A stretch of 64,000 nt of DNA from assembly GCA_963831155.1 (NCBI GenBank), contig CAWHOY010000007.1, positions 124,001-188,000 on the forward strand, given 5' to 3'. A program made the translations under genes and the position numbers. The notes beneath the pieces are model-generated. The model saw nothing but the letters and a program-made list of their open reading frames with translations, was not told the DNA's origin and ran no database searches. The DNA is from CAVRXQ01 sp963831155 (lineage in GTDB: Bacteria > Actinomycetota > Acidimicrobiia > Acidimicrobiales > Bog-793). Of the stretch, positions 51,887 to 60,627 are shown piece after piece (the stretch's first letter is position 1; each line of letters begins with the position of its first letter).

Positions 51887-52315
51887 ATGACCGTGGTCGC
51901 GATCCACCTCGGAGAGGTCGAAGGTGGTCCGCTGCAATCGGTCGCCTCGGTGCGGGCACTCGCAGGTAAAGGTCTCGTCGGCGACCGCCATTTCGATGAG
52001 GACGGAGCGAGTTCCGGGCGCGCACTCACACTCGTGGAAGAAGAGGTCGTCAACGACGCCCGACTTTCCGAAGGTGCGACCCGCAGACAGCTAACGGTTC
52101 GAGGAGTGCGCTTGAACGACCTCGTCGGAAAGCGCTTTCGAGTCGGCGACATCGAGTGCTACGGCGTTGAACTCTGCGAGCCGTGCGGCCACCTACAGAG
52201 TATGACGAGACCTGGCATCGTCAATGAGCTCGCGCACCGAGCGGGCATCAATGCCGACATCCTTTCCGACGGCACGATCGCGGTTGGAGATCCGGTCTCA
52301 GCGATCGACACCTAA
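51887..52315 (+). CDS. MOSC-domain protein
   Basis: 142-residue MOSC domain, the fold of molybdenum-cofactor sulfurase C-termini and of YiiM/mARC enzymes that bind molybdenum. The typical VRALAGKGLVGDRHFDEDG opening and the late ELCEPCGHL, which carries the metal- or sulfur-binding cysteine, are present. ATG 51887 has GGAGGAAC upstream. A candidate for reductive detoxification of N-hydroxylated compounds or sulfur transfer; not provable here. It is convergent with an ArfB-like gene. Confidence 0.8.
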   Translation: MTVVAIHLGEVEGGPLQSVASVRALAGKGLVGDRHFDEDGASSGRALTLVEEEVVNDARLSEGATRRQLTVRGVRLNDLVGKRFRVGDIECYGVELCEPCGHLQSMTRPGIVNELAHRAGINADILSDGTIAVGDPVSAIDT

Positions 52316-52339
52316 ATGGGGGTGTTCATTCCCACTACG

Positions 52340-52358
52340 GGCTGCGAACACCGCAGCC
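52340..52358. terminator. Hairpin between convergent MOSC and ArfB-like genes
   Basis: GGCTGCG (52340-52346) and CGCAGCC (52352-52358) form a perfect 7-bp stem around AACAC. It sits in the 49-bp gap between the two stop codons and may act in both directions. No T-run follows. Confidence 0.5.
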
Positions 52359-52364
52359 GCGGCG

Positions 52365-52787
52365 TCATTCATCCGACGGTGGCGATTGGCGAGACCGCTT
52401 CACCTCGCTCCGCTTGCGCTTTTCCTGGAGTCGGCGTTCCTTCGACGCCTTGGTGGGCGACGTCGGCGTCCTGGGTCGTTCAATCTTCAACGCGTCGATG
52501 AGGCGAGTCTGGAGTCGCTCGAGCGCGAGTTCGCGGTTGCGCGCCTGAGAGCGCGTATCGGAGGCGACGATCCGCACCAGCGGGCCGAATCGCTCAAGGA
52601 TGCGGGCACGTTGTCGAGGCCCGAGCGATGTCGACGCCGCCACGTCGAAGACGACTTCGACGCGCGTATTTGCAGTATTCGCGTGCTGACCGCCCGGTCC
52701 ACCGCTACCGCTGAATCGCCATTCGAGTTCTTCGAGTGGAATCCGTGTCCTGCGACCGATGTGAAGCGCTCGATCATCACCGCTCAT
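52365..52787 (-). CDS. arfB: ArfB-like peptidyl-tRNA hydrolase / ribosome rescue factor
   Basis: 140-residue protein with the class I release-factor GGQ motif in FSGSGGPGGQHANTANTRVEV (about 25-45) and no codon-recognition domain. It ends in a basic tail (KRKRSEVKRSRQ) that enters the mRNA channel in the E. coli homologue. It would free stalled ribosomes by hydrolysing peptidyl-tRNA when no stop codon is present. ATG 52787; no good Shine-Dalgarno seen. Its stop lies 49 bp from the converging MOSC gene. Confidence 0.85.
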   Translation of the reverse strand: MSGDDRALHIGRRTRIPLEELEWRFSGSGGPGGQHANTANTRVEVVFDVAASTSLGPRQRARILERFGPLVRIVASDTRSQARNRELALERLQTRLIDALKIERPRTPTSPTKASKERRLQEKRKRSEVKRSRQSPPSDE

Positions 52788-52837
52788 GACGTCACGGCAG
52801 TCGTGCGCAACTCCTCGCCGGATCGGGACTCAGCCGA

Positions 52838-53059
52838 CTATTCGTCCTCGTTGAGCTTCTCTGGGTCGTCCAGCATGGCGTCGGCTTCGAGCGCTTCGAC
52901 GACGTCGATCGGTCCGACCTCGTCCTCGACTTCGTCGTCGAAATCGATCTCGCTGTCCCTCGACGCGACGTCTGCTGCATCTTCCGGTATCAGGGGATCG
53001 GAGTGCTCAATGACCGGGATTTCGTCGTCGTCTTGATCATCGAACTCTTCCCTCGTCAT
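52838..53059 (-). CDS. Small acidic hypothetical protein
   Basis: 73-residue protein of strongly acidic composition (EEFDDQDDDE, DSEIDFDDEVEDEVG). ATG 53059 follows GGAGAGG at a usable distance; the frame can begin five codons earlier at a TTG, which is less likely. It has no membrane segment and no recognised domain, though acidic proteins of this size are common in actinobacteria. Function unknown. Confidence 0.6.
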   Translation of the reverse strand: MTREEFDDQDDDEIPVIEHSDPLIPEDAADVASRDSEIDFDDEVEDEVGPIDVVEALEADAMLDDPEKLNEDE

Positions 53060-53154
53060 CGCCTCTCCGTCCAATCGGGTCGCGGCACAGACTGTTCAAC
53101 GTCCGCCACTCTCGTCAGTCTCGTGGATCGTACCGATGCTGGTGGCAACAACAT

Positions 53155-54216
53155 CTAGACCTCTGCGACGGCGGCCGTGATAGCCGCCGCGAACTCGTCG
53201 ACGTCCTCTTCGGTGGTGTCAAAGGCGCTCATCCAACGCACCTCTCCCGTGTCGTCGTCCCACACATAGAAATGGAACTTGGACTGGAGGATCGAAGTCA
53301 CCGACGGATCCAAGACGGCGAAGACAGCGTTCGCCTCGACGGGTCGCGTGATCGACACCCCTCTGAGACCCTTGAGCCTCGCAGCGAGGCGCCGGGCCAT
53401 CGCGTTCGCGTGCTTCGCGCTTTCGAGCCAGAGGTCCCCCTCCAAGAGCGCGACGAGTTGCGCGGAGATGAAGCGCATCTTCGAAGAGAGCTGCATCGAT
53501 GACTTTCGCAGGTGATCGAGCCCTCGCACCACTGTCGGGTCCAGAACGACGACGACCTCCCCGAGCACGAGGCCGTTCTTCGTTCCCCCGAACGACACGA
53601 CGTCGATGCCGACGTCGGTCGTGAACGCCTTGAAGCCGAGACCGAGGGTGGCCGCGGCGTTCGCCAGGCGGGCGCCGTCGACATGGACCCTCATGCCGAC
53701 GTCGTGGGCGCGCACGCAGATCCTGGCGAGCTCGTCGGGGGTGTAGCACGTGCCGAGCTCGGTCGTCTGGGTCACCGATACGACGCGCGGAGCGGCGCGA
53801 TGCGGGTTGTCCCACCCGAAGGCTTCCTCCATGATCGCCTCGGCCGTCATCTTCCCGTTCGGCGCTGGGACTGGGATGAGTTTGATCCCTGCCAATCGCT
53901 CGGCGGCGGCGCACTCGTCGGTGTTCAGGTGTGATGACACGGCGCAGACCACCGATTCCCACCGATCGGTCATCGCCTGGAGGCTGACGACGTTCGCCCC
54001 CGTCCCGTTGAACACCGGGTACGCCTGCGCGTTCTCACCGAAGTGGTGTCGGATCAGATCCCGCAGTCGTTCGGTGTAGACGTCCTCGCCGTACGAGGGC
54101 TGGTGCCCACCGTTCGCGGCGACGAGCGCTTCGAGGATCCGCGGATGCGCTCCAGCGCAGTTGTCGCTCGCGAACGAGCGTTGCCCGGGATCGTGCAGAG
54201 ATGAAGAGGGGGTCAC
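53155..54216 (-). CDS. ltaE: Low-specificity L-threonine aldolase
   Basis: PLP enzyme that cleaves L-threonine and related beta-hydroxy amino acids to glycine and an aldehyde. PLP lysine Lys213 lies in SFGGTKNGL; Asp180 in HVDGARLANA pairs with the cofactor. It opens with FASDNCAGAHPRILEAL and YGEDVYTERL, typical of the family, and its 353 residues are normal. The GTG start at 54216 is 6 nt behind TAACCT, consistent with a leaderless transcript. Confidence 0.85.
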   Translation of the reverse strand: MTPSSSLHDPGQRSFASDNCAGAHPRILEALVAANGGHQPSYGEDVYTERLRDLIRHHFGENAQAYPVFNGTGANVVSLQAMTDRWESVVCAVSSHLNTDECAAAERLAGIKLIPVPAPNGKMTAEAIMEEAFGWDNPHRAAPRVVSVTQTTELGTCYTPDELARICVRAHDVGMRVHVDGARLANAAATLGLGFKAFTTDVGIDVVSFGGTKNGLVLGEVVVVLDPTVVRGLDHLRKSSMQLSSKMRFISAQLVALLEGDLWLESAKHANAMARRLAARLKGLRGVSITRPVEANAVFAVLDPSVTSILQSKFHFYVWDDDTGEVRWMSAFDTTEEDVDEFAAAITAAVAEV

Positions 54217-54222
54217 TGACTG

Positions 54223-54228
54223 AGGTTA
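54223..54228 (-). promoter_or_regulatory. -10 box, leaderless promoter of the threonine aldolase
   Basis: TAACCT on the minus strand, 6 nt before the GTG at 54216. Confidence 0.5.
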
Positions 54229-54262
54229 ACCAGGCGGTTCGTGGCGCAATTTCGTCCAGTCC

Positions 54263-55303
54263 TCACGGACTGACGAAGCCTTGGAGATCTTTGATCACCG
54301 TTGGGGCGTCTTCAAAGAGCGACGCGTACCCACTGCGGGCAAACACGACGAGGCGTGCGTGTGGAAGGAGCGCATCGAGGGCGTACGCATTCGCCGGCGG
54401 CACGACGACGTCTTGTCCTCCCTGGAAGATGAGTGTCGGGATCCCGACCGCCTCAAGGTTCTGCTCGACGAGGTTTGAGCCGTAGCCGTTCGCCGCTACT
54501 TCCGCTTCGTGCACGACTGCGGCCGCGGTCATCACATCGGCGATCACGCTCGCGGTGTCGGAGAGCCACGTCGCCCGCGCGCTCTGCTCATCGGTCGGGT
54601 ACTCGAGGTAAGAGAGCTCGGTCGGCGTCTCGTTCGGCGACGCCAGCGCGTCGGAGACGGGGCGGCTCGGCAGGGTCGCCGCGTCGCCCCCCGGGGTCGC
54701 GTCGGCGAGGACGAGCCGCCAAATGAGTCCCGGGTGACGCTCGACGAGGGCGAGCGCGACCTCGCCCCCGAGTCCCCACCCGAGCACGGTCGGTCGTTCG
54801 AGGTCGAGCGCCCAGATCAGCCCGGCCGTGTCGTCGGCGAGTGCCGCGACGCTCGTGTCGCGCGTGTCGGGTGCCGAGTAGCCGACGTCGGGAAAGTCGA
54901 ACTCAGTCACGGTGAAGTGCGCGGCGAGATCGAGGAGGAACTTCGGGTCCCACGAGGTCATCGTCGAGTGCTCGCCGGCGATGAGGAGCAGGTCCGGACC
55001 CGAACCAAACTGGCGATAGGCGACGAGAACGGTGCCGGAAACGAGCATCCCCTTCGAAAGGCGGGGAGCGATGCGGTTCCTTCCGAGGCGGTCGACGGCG
55101 ACGCGGTACACGGGCCCGACGGCGGCGAACGGACCGCCGACTCCGGAATTCGCGACCGCGAGCGGCTCCGGCAGTGTCGTCGTGGTCGTCGTCGGCGACG
55201 CAGCCCCACGGGGTGCGTCGGTCGCGCCGCATGCTCCGGCGCCGAGAGCGACGGCGACGACGAAACCAACGACAAATCCGCGATTGTTCCGCGCACTTCT
55301 CAT
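54263..55303 (-). CDS. Lipoprotein-like alpha/beta-hydrolase fold protein lacking the nucleophile
   Basis: 346-residue exported protein. An N-terminal signal (MRSARNNRGFVVGFVVAVAL) ends in GAGAC, a weak lipobox, followed by a Thr-rich linker (SPTTTTTTLPEP). The remainder is an alpha/beta-hydrolase fold: GPDLLLIAGEHSTMTSW, FDFPDVGYSAP, and the nucleophile elbow, which reads GWGLGG with Gly in place of Ser. The acid is kept (GGQDVVVPPA), but the expected C-terminal His position reads SGYASLFED. It is probably not an active serine hydrolase and may be a binding protein. Confidence 0.75.
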   Translation of the reverse strand: MRSARNNRGFVVGFVVAVALGAGACGATDAPRGAASPTTTTTTLPEPLAVANSGVGGPFAAVGPVYRVAVDRLGRNRIAPRLSKGMLVSGTVLVAYRQFGSGPDLLLIAGEHSTMTSWDPKFLLDLAAHFTVTEFDFPDVGYSAPDTRDTSVAALADDTAGLIWALDLERPTVLGWGLGGEVALALVERHPGLIWRLVLADATPGGDAATLPSRPVSDALASPNETPTELSYLEYPTDEQSARATWLSDTASVIADVMTAAAVVHEAEVAANGYGSNLVEQNLEAVGIPTLIFQGGQDVVVPPANAYALDALLPHARLVVFARSGYASLFEDAPTVIKDLQGFVSP

Positions 55304-55325
55304 CGATCGTTTGATCTGCGAACCG

Positions 55326-56711
55326 TCAGCTCGCGCGACGACGCGCCCCTTTGACGAGTGAGCGGCCGAAATCGAAGATCAGCGAGGAACCCTTCTCGAC
55401 GTCGGTGAGCACGTCTTCCAACGCGTCGGTGAAGTAGCCGACTTCTTCTTGGCCGATCGTGAGCGGTGGCAGCAGTTTGACAACATTCATCGAGTCCGCG
55501 GCGACCTGGGTGAGGATCCGGTAACGCGTGAACAACGGCCCGACGATGATCTGGGAATACAGACCGGTGTGTGCCGCCTCCAAGAGGCGAAAGCGCGTGC
55601 GCGGACCGAATGACTTCGGCGCCCCGAAGACGAGACCGATCATCAGTCCCTTGCCACGCACCGAGTGGAAGCTCTCATGGCGTTCGACGAGCGGCGCCAG
55701 CGCCTTTTCGAACTCGACTCCGGTGACGCGCGCCCGATCGACGAGGTGTTCGTCGTCGATCGTCGCCAGTGTCGCGAGGCCGGCGACCATCGCCAGCTGA
55801 TTGTTCTTGAAGGTCGACGAATGGACGAGCGCCCGCTGCATCGACGAATAAACCCTGTCCGAGACCTCGGTCGAACACACCATCGCGCCAACAGGGACGA
55901 ATCCCCCAGAAAGCGCCTTCGACAGCGTCACGATGTCGGGCGCCAGTCCGTAGTGCTCGTAGGCCCACAGGCTCCCGGTTCGGCCGAGGCCCGTCTGGAT
56001 CTCGTCGACGACGAGAAGGGTGCCGTACCTTTCGCACAGCTCTCCGACGGCATCCCAGTACTCCTGGGACGCTACGTTGACTCCCTTTCCCTGGATGACT
56101 TCGATCACGAACGCCGCGACGTCGCGGCGTCGCAGCGCCTCCTCGAGCGAGTCGGCGTCGCCGAAGCGCACTTCCCCGTTGCCGGGAAGCAGGGAGCCGA
56201 AGCCATTGCGGAATTCGCGGCCACCGTTCAGCGACAGCGCACCGTAGGTGAGGCCGTGAAAGGAATGGTCAGCATGGAGCACCCGGTCACGCCCTGTCGC
56301 GCAGCGCGCGAACTTCAACGCGGCTTCAACGGCCTCAGCGCCGGAGTTCGTGAAAAAGACCCGGCCCATCTTCTTCGGCAACCGATTGAGCAGTTCTTCG
56401 GCGAGGACACCGGCGAGCAAGGGCGCGTCCATCTGCACGAGATTCGGCAGATCGGCGTCGATCGCTTCGTGGAGTGCCTTCTTGATGACCGGGTGGCCGC
56501 GGCCGAGGCCGAACACCCCAAAGCCGGCGAGAAAGTCGAGATAGCGGTTCCCGTCCGCATCGAACAGGTACGCCCCCTCGGCTTTCGTGTAGTAACGGTC
56601 GAACCCGATCGAAGAAAGCACCCGGACGAGCTGGGGGTTGACGAACCGCCGGTAACGATCGAAGTTCTCGCCCTTGTGGGCATCGAGCACGCCTTGCAGG
56701 TCGAATCCCAT
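55326..56711 (-). CDS. Class III pyridoxal-phosphate aminotransferase
   Basis: 461-residue PLP aminotransferase of the ornithine/acetylornithine/4-aminobutyrate group. The PLP lysine Lys265 is in LSKALSGGFVPVGA, Asp236 in LLVVDEIQTGLGRTG; GAEAVEAALKFAR and HSFHGLTYGALSLNG bind the cofactor phosphate. The N-terminal 40 residues are longer than usual. The ATG at 56711 is preceded by AGGAGCGGAG. Amino donor and acceptor cannot be decided from sequence. A large membrane protein gene diverges from it. Confidence 0.8.
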   Translation of the reverse strand: MGFDLQGVLDAHKGENFDRYRRFVNPQLVRVLSSIGFDRYYTKAEGAYLFDADGNRYLDFLAGFGVFGLGRGHPVIKKALHEAIDADLPNLVQMDAPLLAGVLAEELLNRLPKKMGRVFFTNSGAEAVEAALKFARCATGRDRVLHADHSFHGLTYGALSLNGGREFRNGFGSLLPGNGEVRFGDADSLEEALRRRDVAAFVIEVIQGKGVNVASQEYWDAVGELCERYGTLLVVDEIQTGLGRTGSLWAYEHYGLAPDIVTLSKALSGGFVPVGAMVCSTEVSDRVYSSMQRALVHSSTFKNNQLAMVAGLATLATIDDEHLVDRARVTGVEFEKALAPLVERHESFHSVRGKGLMIGLVFGAPKSFGPRTRFRLLEAAHTGLYSQIIVGPLFTRYRILTQVAADSMNVVKLLPPLTIGQEEVGYFTDALEDVLTDVEKGSSLIFDFGRSLVKGARRRAS

Positions 56712-56826
56712 CTCCGCTCCTGTAAATGACCTGCTCGCAGCCTACAGAAGGGCGCCCGGGGGACACGACCGTCCGAACGAACGATCGCCTCCGAGCGGTC
56801 GGAGGTTGGCGAACTCCGCGAGCAGA

Positions 56827-56832
56827 TACCTT
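56827..56832 (+). promoter_or_regulatory. -10 box, leaderless promoter of the membrane-protein gene
   Basis: TACCTT on the plus strand, 6 nt before the ATG at 56839. Confidence 0.45.
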
Positions 56833-56838
56833 TTGGCG

Positions 56839-58527
56839 ATGTCGAGCACTCTCGAGGACTTGCGGCGCGCGTCCTCGAACGACCCGGCGTCTGCTAACGA
56901 CCTCGGCGAGTCGGCGAAAGATCGCTCGCGAAGGCGCCTTTTTCTCGTCGTCTCGCTGTGCGCGCTCGGCGCTTTTGTCGCGCTGAGCGCCTTTCTTTAC
57001 GTCGTTTCGACCCACGCGTTCCTGCCCGATTCTGACGGCGCGACCGTCGTTCTGGAAGGGAACTCGATCATCCACGGAAACCTGGGCCTGCACGGTTGGT
57101 CGCTCTCGTACGACTCGTTCTGGCTGCTCGACGCCCTCTACTACGCGGTTGCCGTCGGCATCGTCGGGATCAAGGGATACCTCCTGCACCTCGTTCCGGC
57201 GATCATCGCCGCCCTCGTGGTTGTCGTCGGCGCCCTCATCGCTCGGGACGAAGAACGCGGGCTTGTCGGGCTTGTCGGAACGGCCGTCGTCGTCGCCGTC
57301 CTCGCCTTCCCGTCGCACTTGCTCGCCTATTTCTTCCTACGCGGACCCCTCCACATCGACACCGTCCTGTGTGCCCTGATCGCCTTCGCCGCGATGCGAG
57401 ACCACCGTTTCGGCTGGCGCTGGGTCGTCGCGGTCGTCTTCCTGGGCGCTGGAGCGCTCGGTGACCTACAAATAGTCGCGCTAGGAACGGTGCCGATTTT
57501 GTTGGGTGGTGTCGCCGCAGCACTGCGGACAAGGAAGGTCTCAATTGCGAACGCGGCAACCACAGCGGCAGTGGCGAGCTTGGCACTGGCGCTTGTCGTC
57601 AGGGAGGTCGCGAAGGCACTCGGCTCTTTCAAACTGATCAAGGCGAATCCGCGCGCGACGTACTCGATGATGTTCGGAGCGAACGTCAAGCTTGCCGGGC
57701 ATTACTTCGCCAATCTCGTCGGTGTCGGCTCGTCCCAGTACGGCAACGGCGGTGCGCCGTCGTCGTTCGCGTACGGACACGCCGTCGTGCTCGTCGTCAT
57801 CTTGGCGAGCGTGGTGATCGGCGTCGTCGCGCTCGTCAAGGGTGCGGTGGTCGGCGACGAGAGGGGTCCCAAGGGACTAAGCCGCTCGGCGATGGACGAC
57901 TTTCTCGTCTTTGGAACGATCGGGGGCCTGGTCGTCTTTCTGGCGCTGACGACCGCGCCGAACTTCGCGTACGGGCGCTACCTCGTGCCGTCGCTGATCT
58001 TCGGCGTCATCCTCACCGCGCGTTACGCCAGCCGGCTGGCCGCGCATTTCGCGAGATCCCGTGACGTCACGCCCCGCGTGATCCCGATCGCCGTTGCCGC
58101 CGTCGCGCTCGCGATCGTCGGGGTGCTCGCTTCGGCAACTGGATACCAACTCGCCCAACCGAAGCCTGGCGACCCCTATACGCTGGTCGCAAACTTCCTC
58201 GAGCGTCACCACCTGCACGATGGGCTCGGCGACTACTGGACGTCGTCGATCGTGACCGTCGAATCGAACGACGCGGTCGTCGTCCGCGCCGTCACGGCGA
58301 CGCCGAAGGGAAGACTCGTCCGCTACGACCGCGAGTCCGATGCCTCCTGGTACTCAGGGCATCACTTCCAGTTCCTCGTGTTGAACCCCAGCCTCAACTT
58401 CGGAAACGTGAACCCGCTGACCGCGGTCGCGACGTTCGGTAAGCCGGTTCACGACTGGACAGAATTCGGACTCGAGATCCTCGTCTGGCGCCATCCGATC
58501 ACGGTGTCGAGCCACGGACTCACCTGA
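56839..58527 (+). CDS. Large multi-pass membrane protein of unknown function
   Basis: 562 residues. After a polar N-terminal 35 residues (SSTLEDLRRASSNDPASAND) there are about eleven hydrophobic helices, with clear helices from about 38 to 440. The C-terminal 120 residues form a soluble domain with DYWTSSIVTVESNDAVVVRAV. The topology resembles GT-C glycosyltransferases or PMT-like proteins, but no DxD or other catalytic motif can be assigned. The ATG at 56839 is chosen; the frame upstream is Arg/Ser-rich and unlikely. Function unknown. Confidence 0.7.
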   Translation: MSSTLEDLRRASSNDPASANDLGESAKDRSRRRLFLVVSLCALGAFVALSAFLYVVSTHAFLPDSDGATVVLEGNSIIHGNLGLHGWSLSYDSFWLLDALYYAVAVGIVGIKGYLLHLVPAIIAALVVVVGALIARDEERGLVGLVGTAVVVAVLAFPSHLLAYFFLRGPLHIDTVLCALIAFAAMRDHRFGWRWVVAVVFLGAGALGDLQIVALGTVPILLGGVAAALRTRKVSIANAATTAAVASLALALVVREVAKALGSFKLIKANPRATYSMMFGANVKLAGHYFANLVGVGSSQYGNGGAPSSFAYGHAVVLVVILASVVIGVVALVKGAVVGDERGPKGLSRSAMDDFLVFGTIGGLVVFLALTTAPNFAYGRYLVPSLIFGVILTARYASRLAAHFARSRDVTPRVIPIAVAAVALAIVGVLASATGYQLAQPKPGDPYTLVANFLERHHLHDGLGDYWTSSIVTVESNDAVVVRAVTATPKGRLVRYDRESDASWYSGHHFQFLVLNPSLNFGNVNPLTAVATFGKPVHDWTEFGLEILVWRHPITVSSHGLT

Positions 58528-58620
58528 ATTCGCCCAGGTCCGCGGGCCTGAGACATCCGATCAGTAACCTGCCACTTCAATGACCGAACCGAGTGCGGGT
58601 GGGTTCGTCCACGCCACGGA

Positions 58621-58649
58621 GATCCAGTTCGCGCCCCGCGAACTGGATC
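58621..58649. repeat. Perfect 13-bp inverted repeat between membrane protein and rmuC
   Basis: GATCCAGTTCGCG (58621-58633) and CGCGAACTGGATC (58637-58649), with a CCC loop. It lies between two same-strand genes, so it may end the membrane-protein transcript or be a regulator site for rmuC. No T-run follows. Confidence 0.6.
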
Positions 58650-58719
58650 ATCTCTGCGCAACCTTCGGACCGTCGTGCCAGAGGTCGATCCCCCGTGTGT
58701 TGATGCATGGCGTGCGCCG

Positions 58720-59940
58720 ATGACCAACGCCGAAGCCCTCACCGTCGGAATCGTCGTAGGCGTCGTGATTGGCGGAATCATCGCGGCGCTCTGGTGGCGA
58801 GCGCGATTCGCGCAGCTTCGTGGCACGGCTGTGAACGAGGTCTCGCAAGCCTCCGCAAAGTCCGCCGCTGAACAGGCGGCATTTTTTTTCCGCCAGATCG
58901 AGGAGAACAACAAACGACTGGCAACCGAGGAGCTTGAAAGGCGGCAGTCGGAACTCAACGAAGTCGTGTCTGAACTCGTTCGCCCCGTAACCGAGCAGCT
59001 CAAGGAGTACAAGGAACGAGTCGAGAATCTCCAGACGACAAGCACCCGCCTGCAAGGTGAACTCAAGAATCAACTTGAGCAACTTGCATCCGCAAACGCC
59101 AATCTTCAACGAGAGACCGGAAATCTGGTCAGTGCTCTTCGACGTCCCGAAGTTCGAGGCGGCTGGGGCGAGCAACAACTTCGCCGCATTGTCGAGCTCG
59201 CGGGCATGGTCGAGCATTGCGACTTTGACGAACAAGTCACGATGACCGACGGCGCGGGAGATCGGCAACGTCCCGATGTCGTCGTTCACCTGCCAAACCA
59301 TAGGGAACTCATCGTTGATTCGAAGGTTCCACTCGATGCGTATCTCGACGGACTCGCAGCTGCCGACCAACAAACACGCGACGAATGCATGCAAAGGCAC
59401 TCGGCGCAGCTGCGATCCCACGTCGATTCGCTCGCCAAGAAGTCCTATCAGAGCGGCTACGAAGGATCAGTTGACTTCGTCGTCGCCTTCGTACCGGGCG
59501 ATCCGTTGCTCGCCGCCGCTTTTGAGCACGACCCGAGCATCTTTGAGCGGGCGATCGCCGAGAACGTCATCATCGCCACGCCGACAACGCTCATTGCCTT
59601 GTTGAAGGCTGTCGCCTTTGGGTGGCAACAAGAAGCGGTCACACGCAATTCACAGGAGATTGCCGCCACGGCGAAGGAGCTCTATTCGCGCCTGCGTACG
59701 GTGGCCACGCACCTTGCTGAACTTGGAAATCGACTGCGGTCGGGGGTCGAGGCCTACAACAAGCTCGTCGGCTCCTTCGAGCGCCGCTTGATTCCCCAAG
59801 CCCGTCGTTTTGAAGACTTGCAGACGATCGGCGCCGCGGACTCCAAGGTCGTGGAACCCCAAGAGATCTCGGAGGTCCCGCTCACACCCCGTCTGGCCGA
59901 GACTCCTCCCCTTCCCAATGGGGAGACCGCCAGGGTGTGA
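58720..59940 (+). CDS. rmuC: RmuC-like DNA recombination protein
   Basis: 406-residue RmuC family protein. An N-terminal transmembrane helix (TVGIVVGVVIGGIIAALWW) is followed by a coiled-coil region (about 40-130) and the RmuC nuclease-like domain, marked by RGGWGEQQLRRIVELAGM, RPDVVVHLPNHRELIVDSKVPLDAYL and FVPGDPLLAAAFEHDP. RmuC limits DNA inversions at repeats in E. coli. A GTG at 58675 would add 15 residues. The C terminus is Pro-rich. Confidence 0.85.
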   Translation: MTNAEALTVGIVVGVVIGGIIAALWWRARFAQLRGTAVNEVSQASAKSAAEQAAFFFRQIEENNKRLATEELERRQSELNEVVSELVRPVTEQLKEYKERVENLQTTSTRLQGELKNQLEQLASANANLQRETGNLVSALRRPEVRGGWGEQQLRRIVELAGMVEHCDFDEQVTMTDGAGDRQRPDVVVHLPNHRELIVDSKVPLDAYLDGLAAADQQTRDECMQRHSAQLRSHVDSLAKKSYQSGYEGSVDFVVAFVPGDPLLAAAFEHDPSIFERAIAENVIIATPTTLIALLKAVAFGWQQEAVTRNSQEIAATAKELYSRLRTVATHLAELGNRLRSGVEAYNKLVGSFERRLIPQARRFEDLQTIGAADSKVVEPQEISEVPLTPRLAETPPLPNGETARV

Positions 59941-60015
59941 GCGGCAGTTCCCTCGACGTGCATCGATCCCGGTGCGAGCGCCAGTTGATTCGAACGGGCG
60001 AGTACCGGGTCTGCG

Positions 60016-60624
60016 CTAACGGCGAACCGGTTCGGTCGCGTACGTCGACATTTGCCGCCAGCCGGTCGTGATCGTCGCGAAGATGATCAGCGTCAGCACG
60101 TGCACGCCGGTGCACCACAAACAGATCTTGTCGATCTCGAACAGCTCCGCGTAGACGAGATAGCAGACAAAACCGATTCCGGCAACGGCCATCGCCAGGC
60201 GAGCTTGCGCGACGACACGCACCTTCGAGCGCCAAAGAACCGGGAGTGAGATGCCGGTCATTGCGACGAAGTAGATCAGCCCGAGCAGCGCGACCGGAAT
60301 CCCAAACACGTACGACTCCGGGCTGTGCGTCACCGCCTCGCAGTTGATCGGCCCCGTGGCGGGGCACGTCAGCTGAATGCCGGCCGAGAAGTGCGCGAGT
60401 GTCAGGTACATCGCGACGCCGACGCCGGCGACCGATGCCACCAAGACGACGATGTTGCGAACGTCGAAGTTCGCGAGTACTGACGGCGACGTGTCGTCGT
60501 AGTCGACGGCGGGCACCCGGCGGCGCGGCTCGCGCGGACCGAAAGCGAAGCGTCGACGGACTTCGGGTGGCGGCGGTGCCACCACGACGCGACGACCCCG
60601 CGCGGCCGTCGGTGGCTTCGGCAT
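60016..60624 (-). CDS. VKOR-family disulfide-forming membrane oxidoreductase
   Basis: 202-residue vitamin K epoxide reductase homologue, which in actinobacteria recycles the disulfide-forming thioredoxin-like partner. Loop cysteines Cys87 and Cys95 (TCPATGPINCEAV) and the membrane CXXC Cys168-Cys171 (CLWC) are present, with the SPESYVFGIP region. Four hydrophobic helices follow a disordered N terminus. It lies 3 bp after the stop of a DUF929-type protein, so the two are co-translated as a redox pair. Confidence 0.85.
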   Translation of the reverse strand: MPKPPTAARGRRVVVAPPPPEVRRRFAFGPREPRRRVPAVDYDDTSPSVLANFDVRNIVVLVASVAGVGVAMYLTLAHFSAGIQLTCPATGPINCEAVTHSPESYVFGIPVALLGLIYFVAMTGISLPVLWRSKVRVVAQARLAMAVAGIGFVCYLVYAELFEIDKICLWCTGVHVLTLIIFATITTGWRQMSTYATEPVRR

Positions 60625-60627
60625 CGC

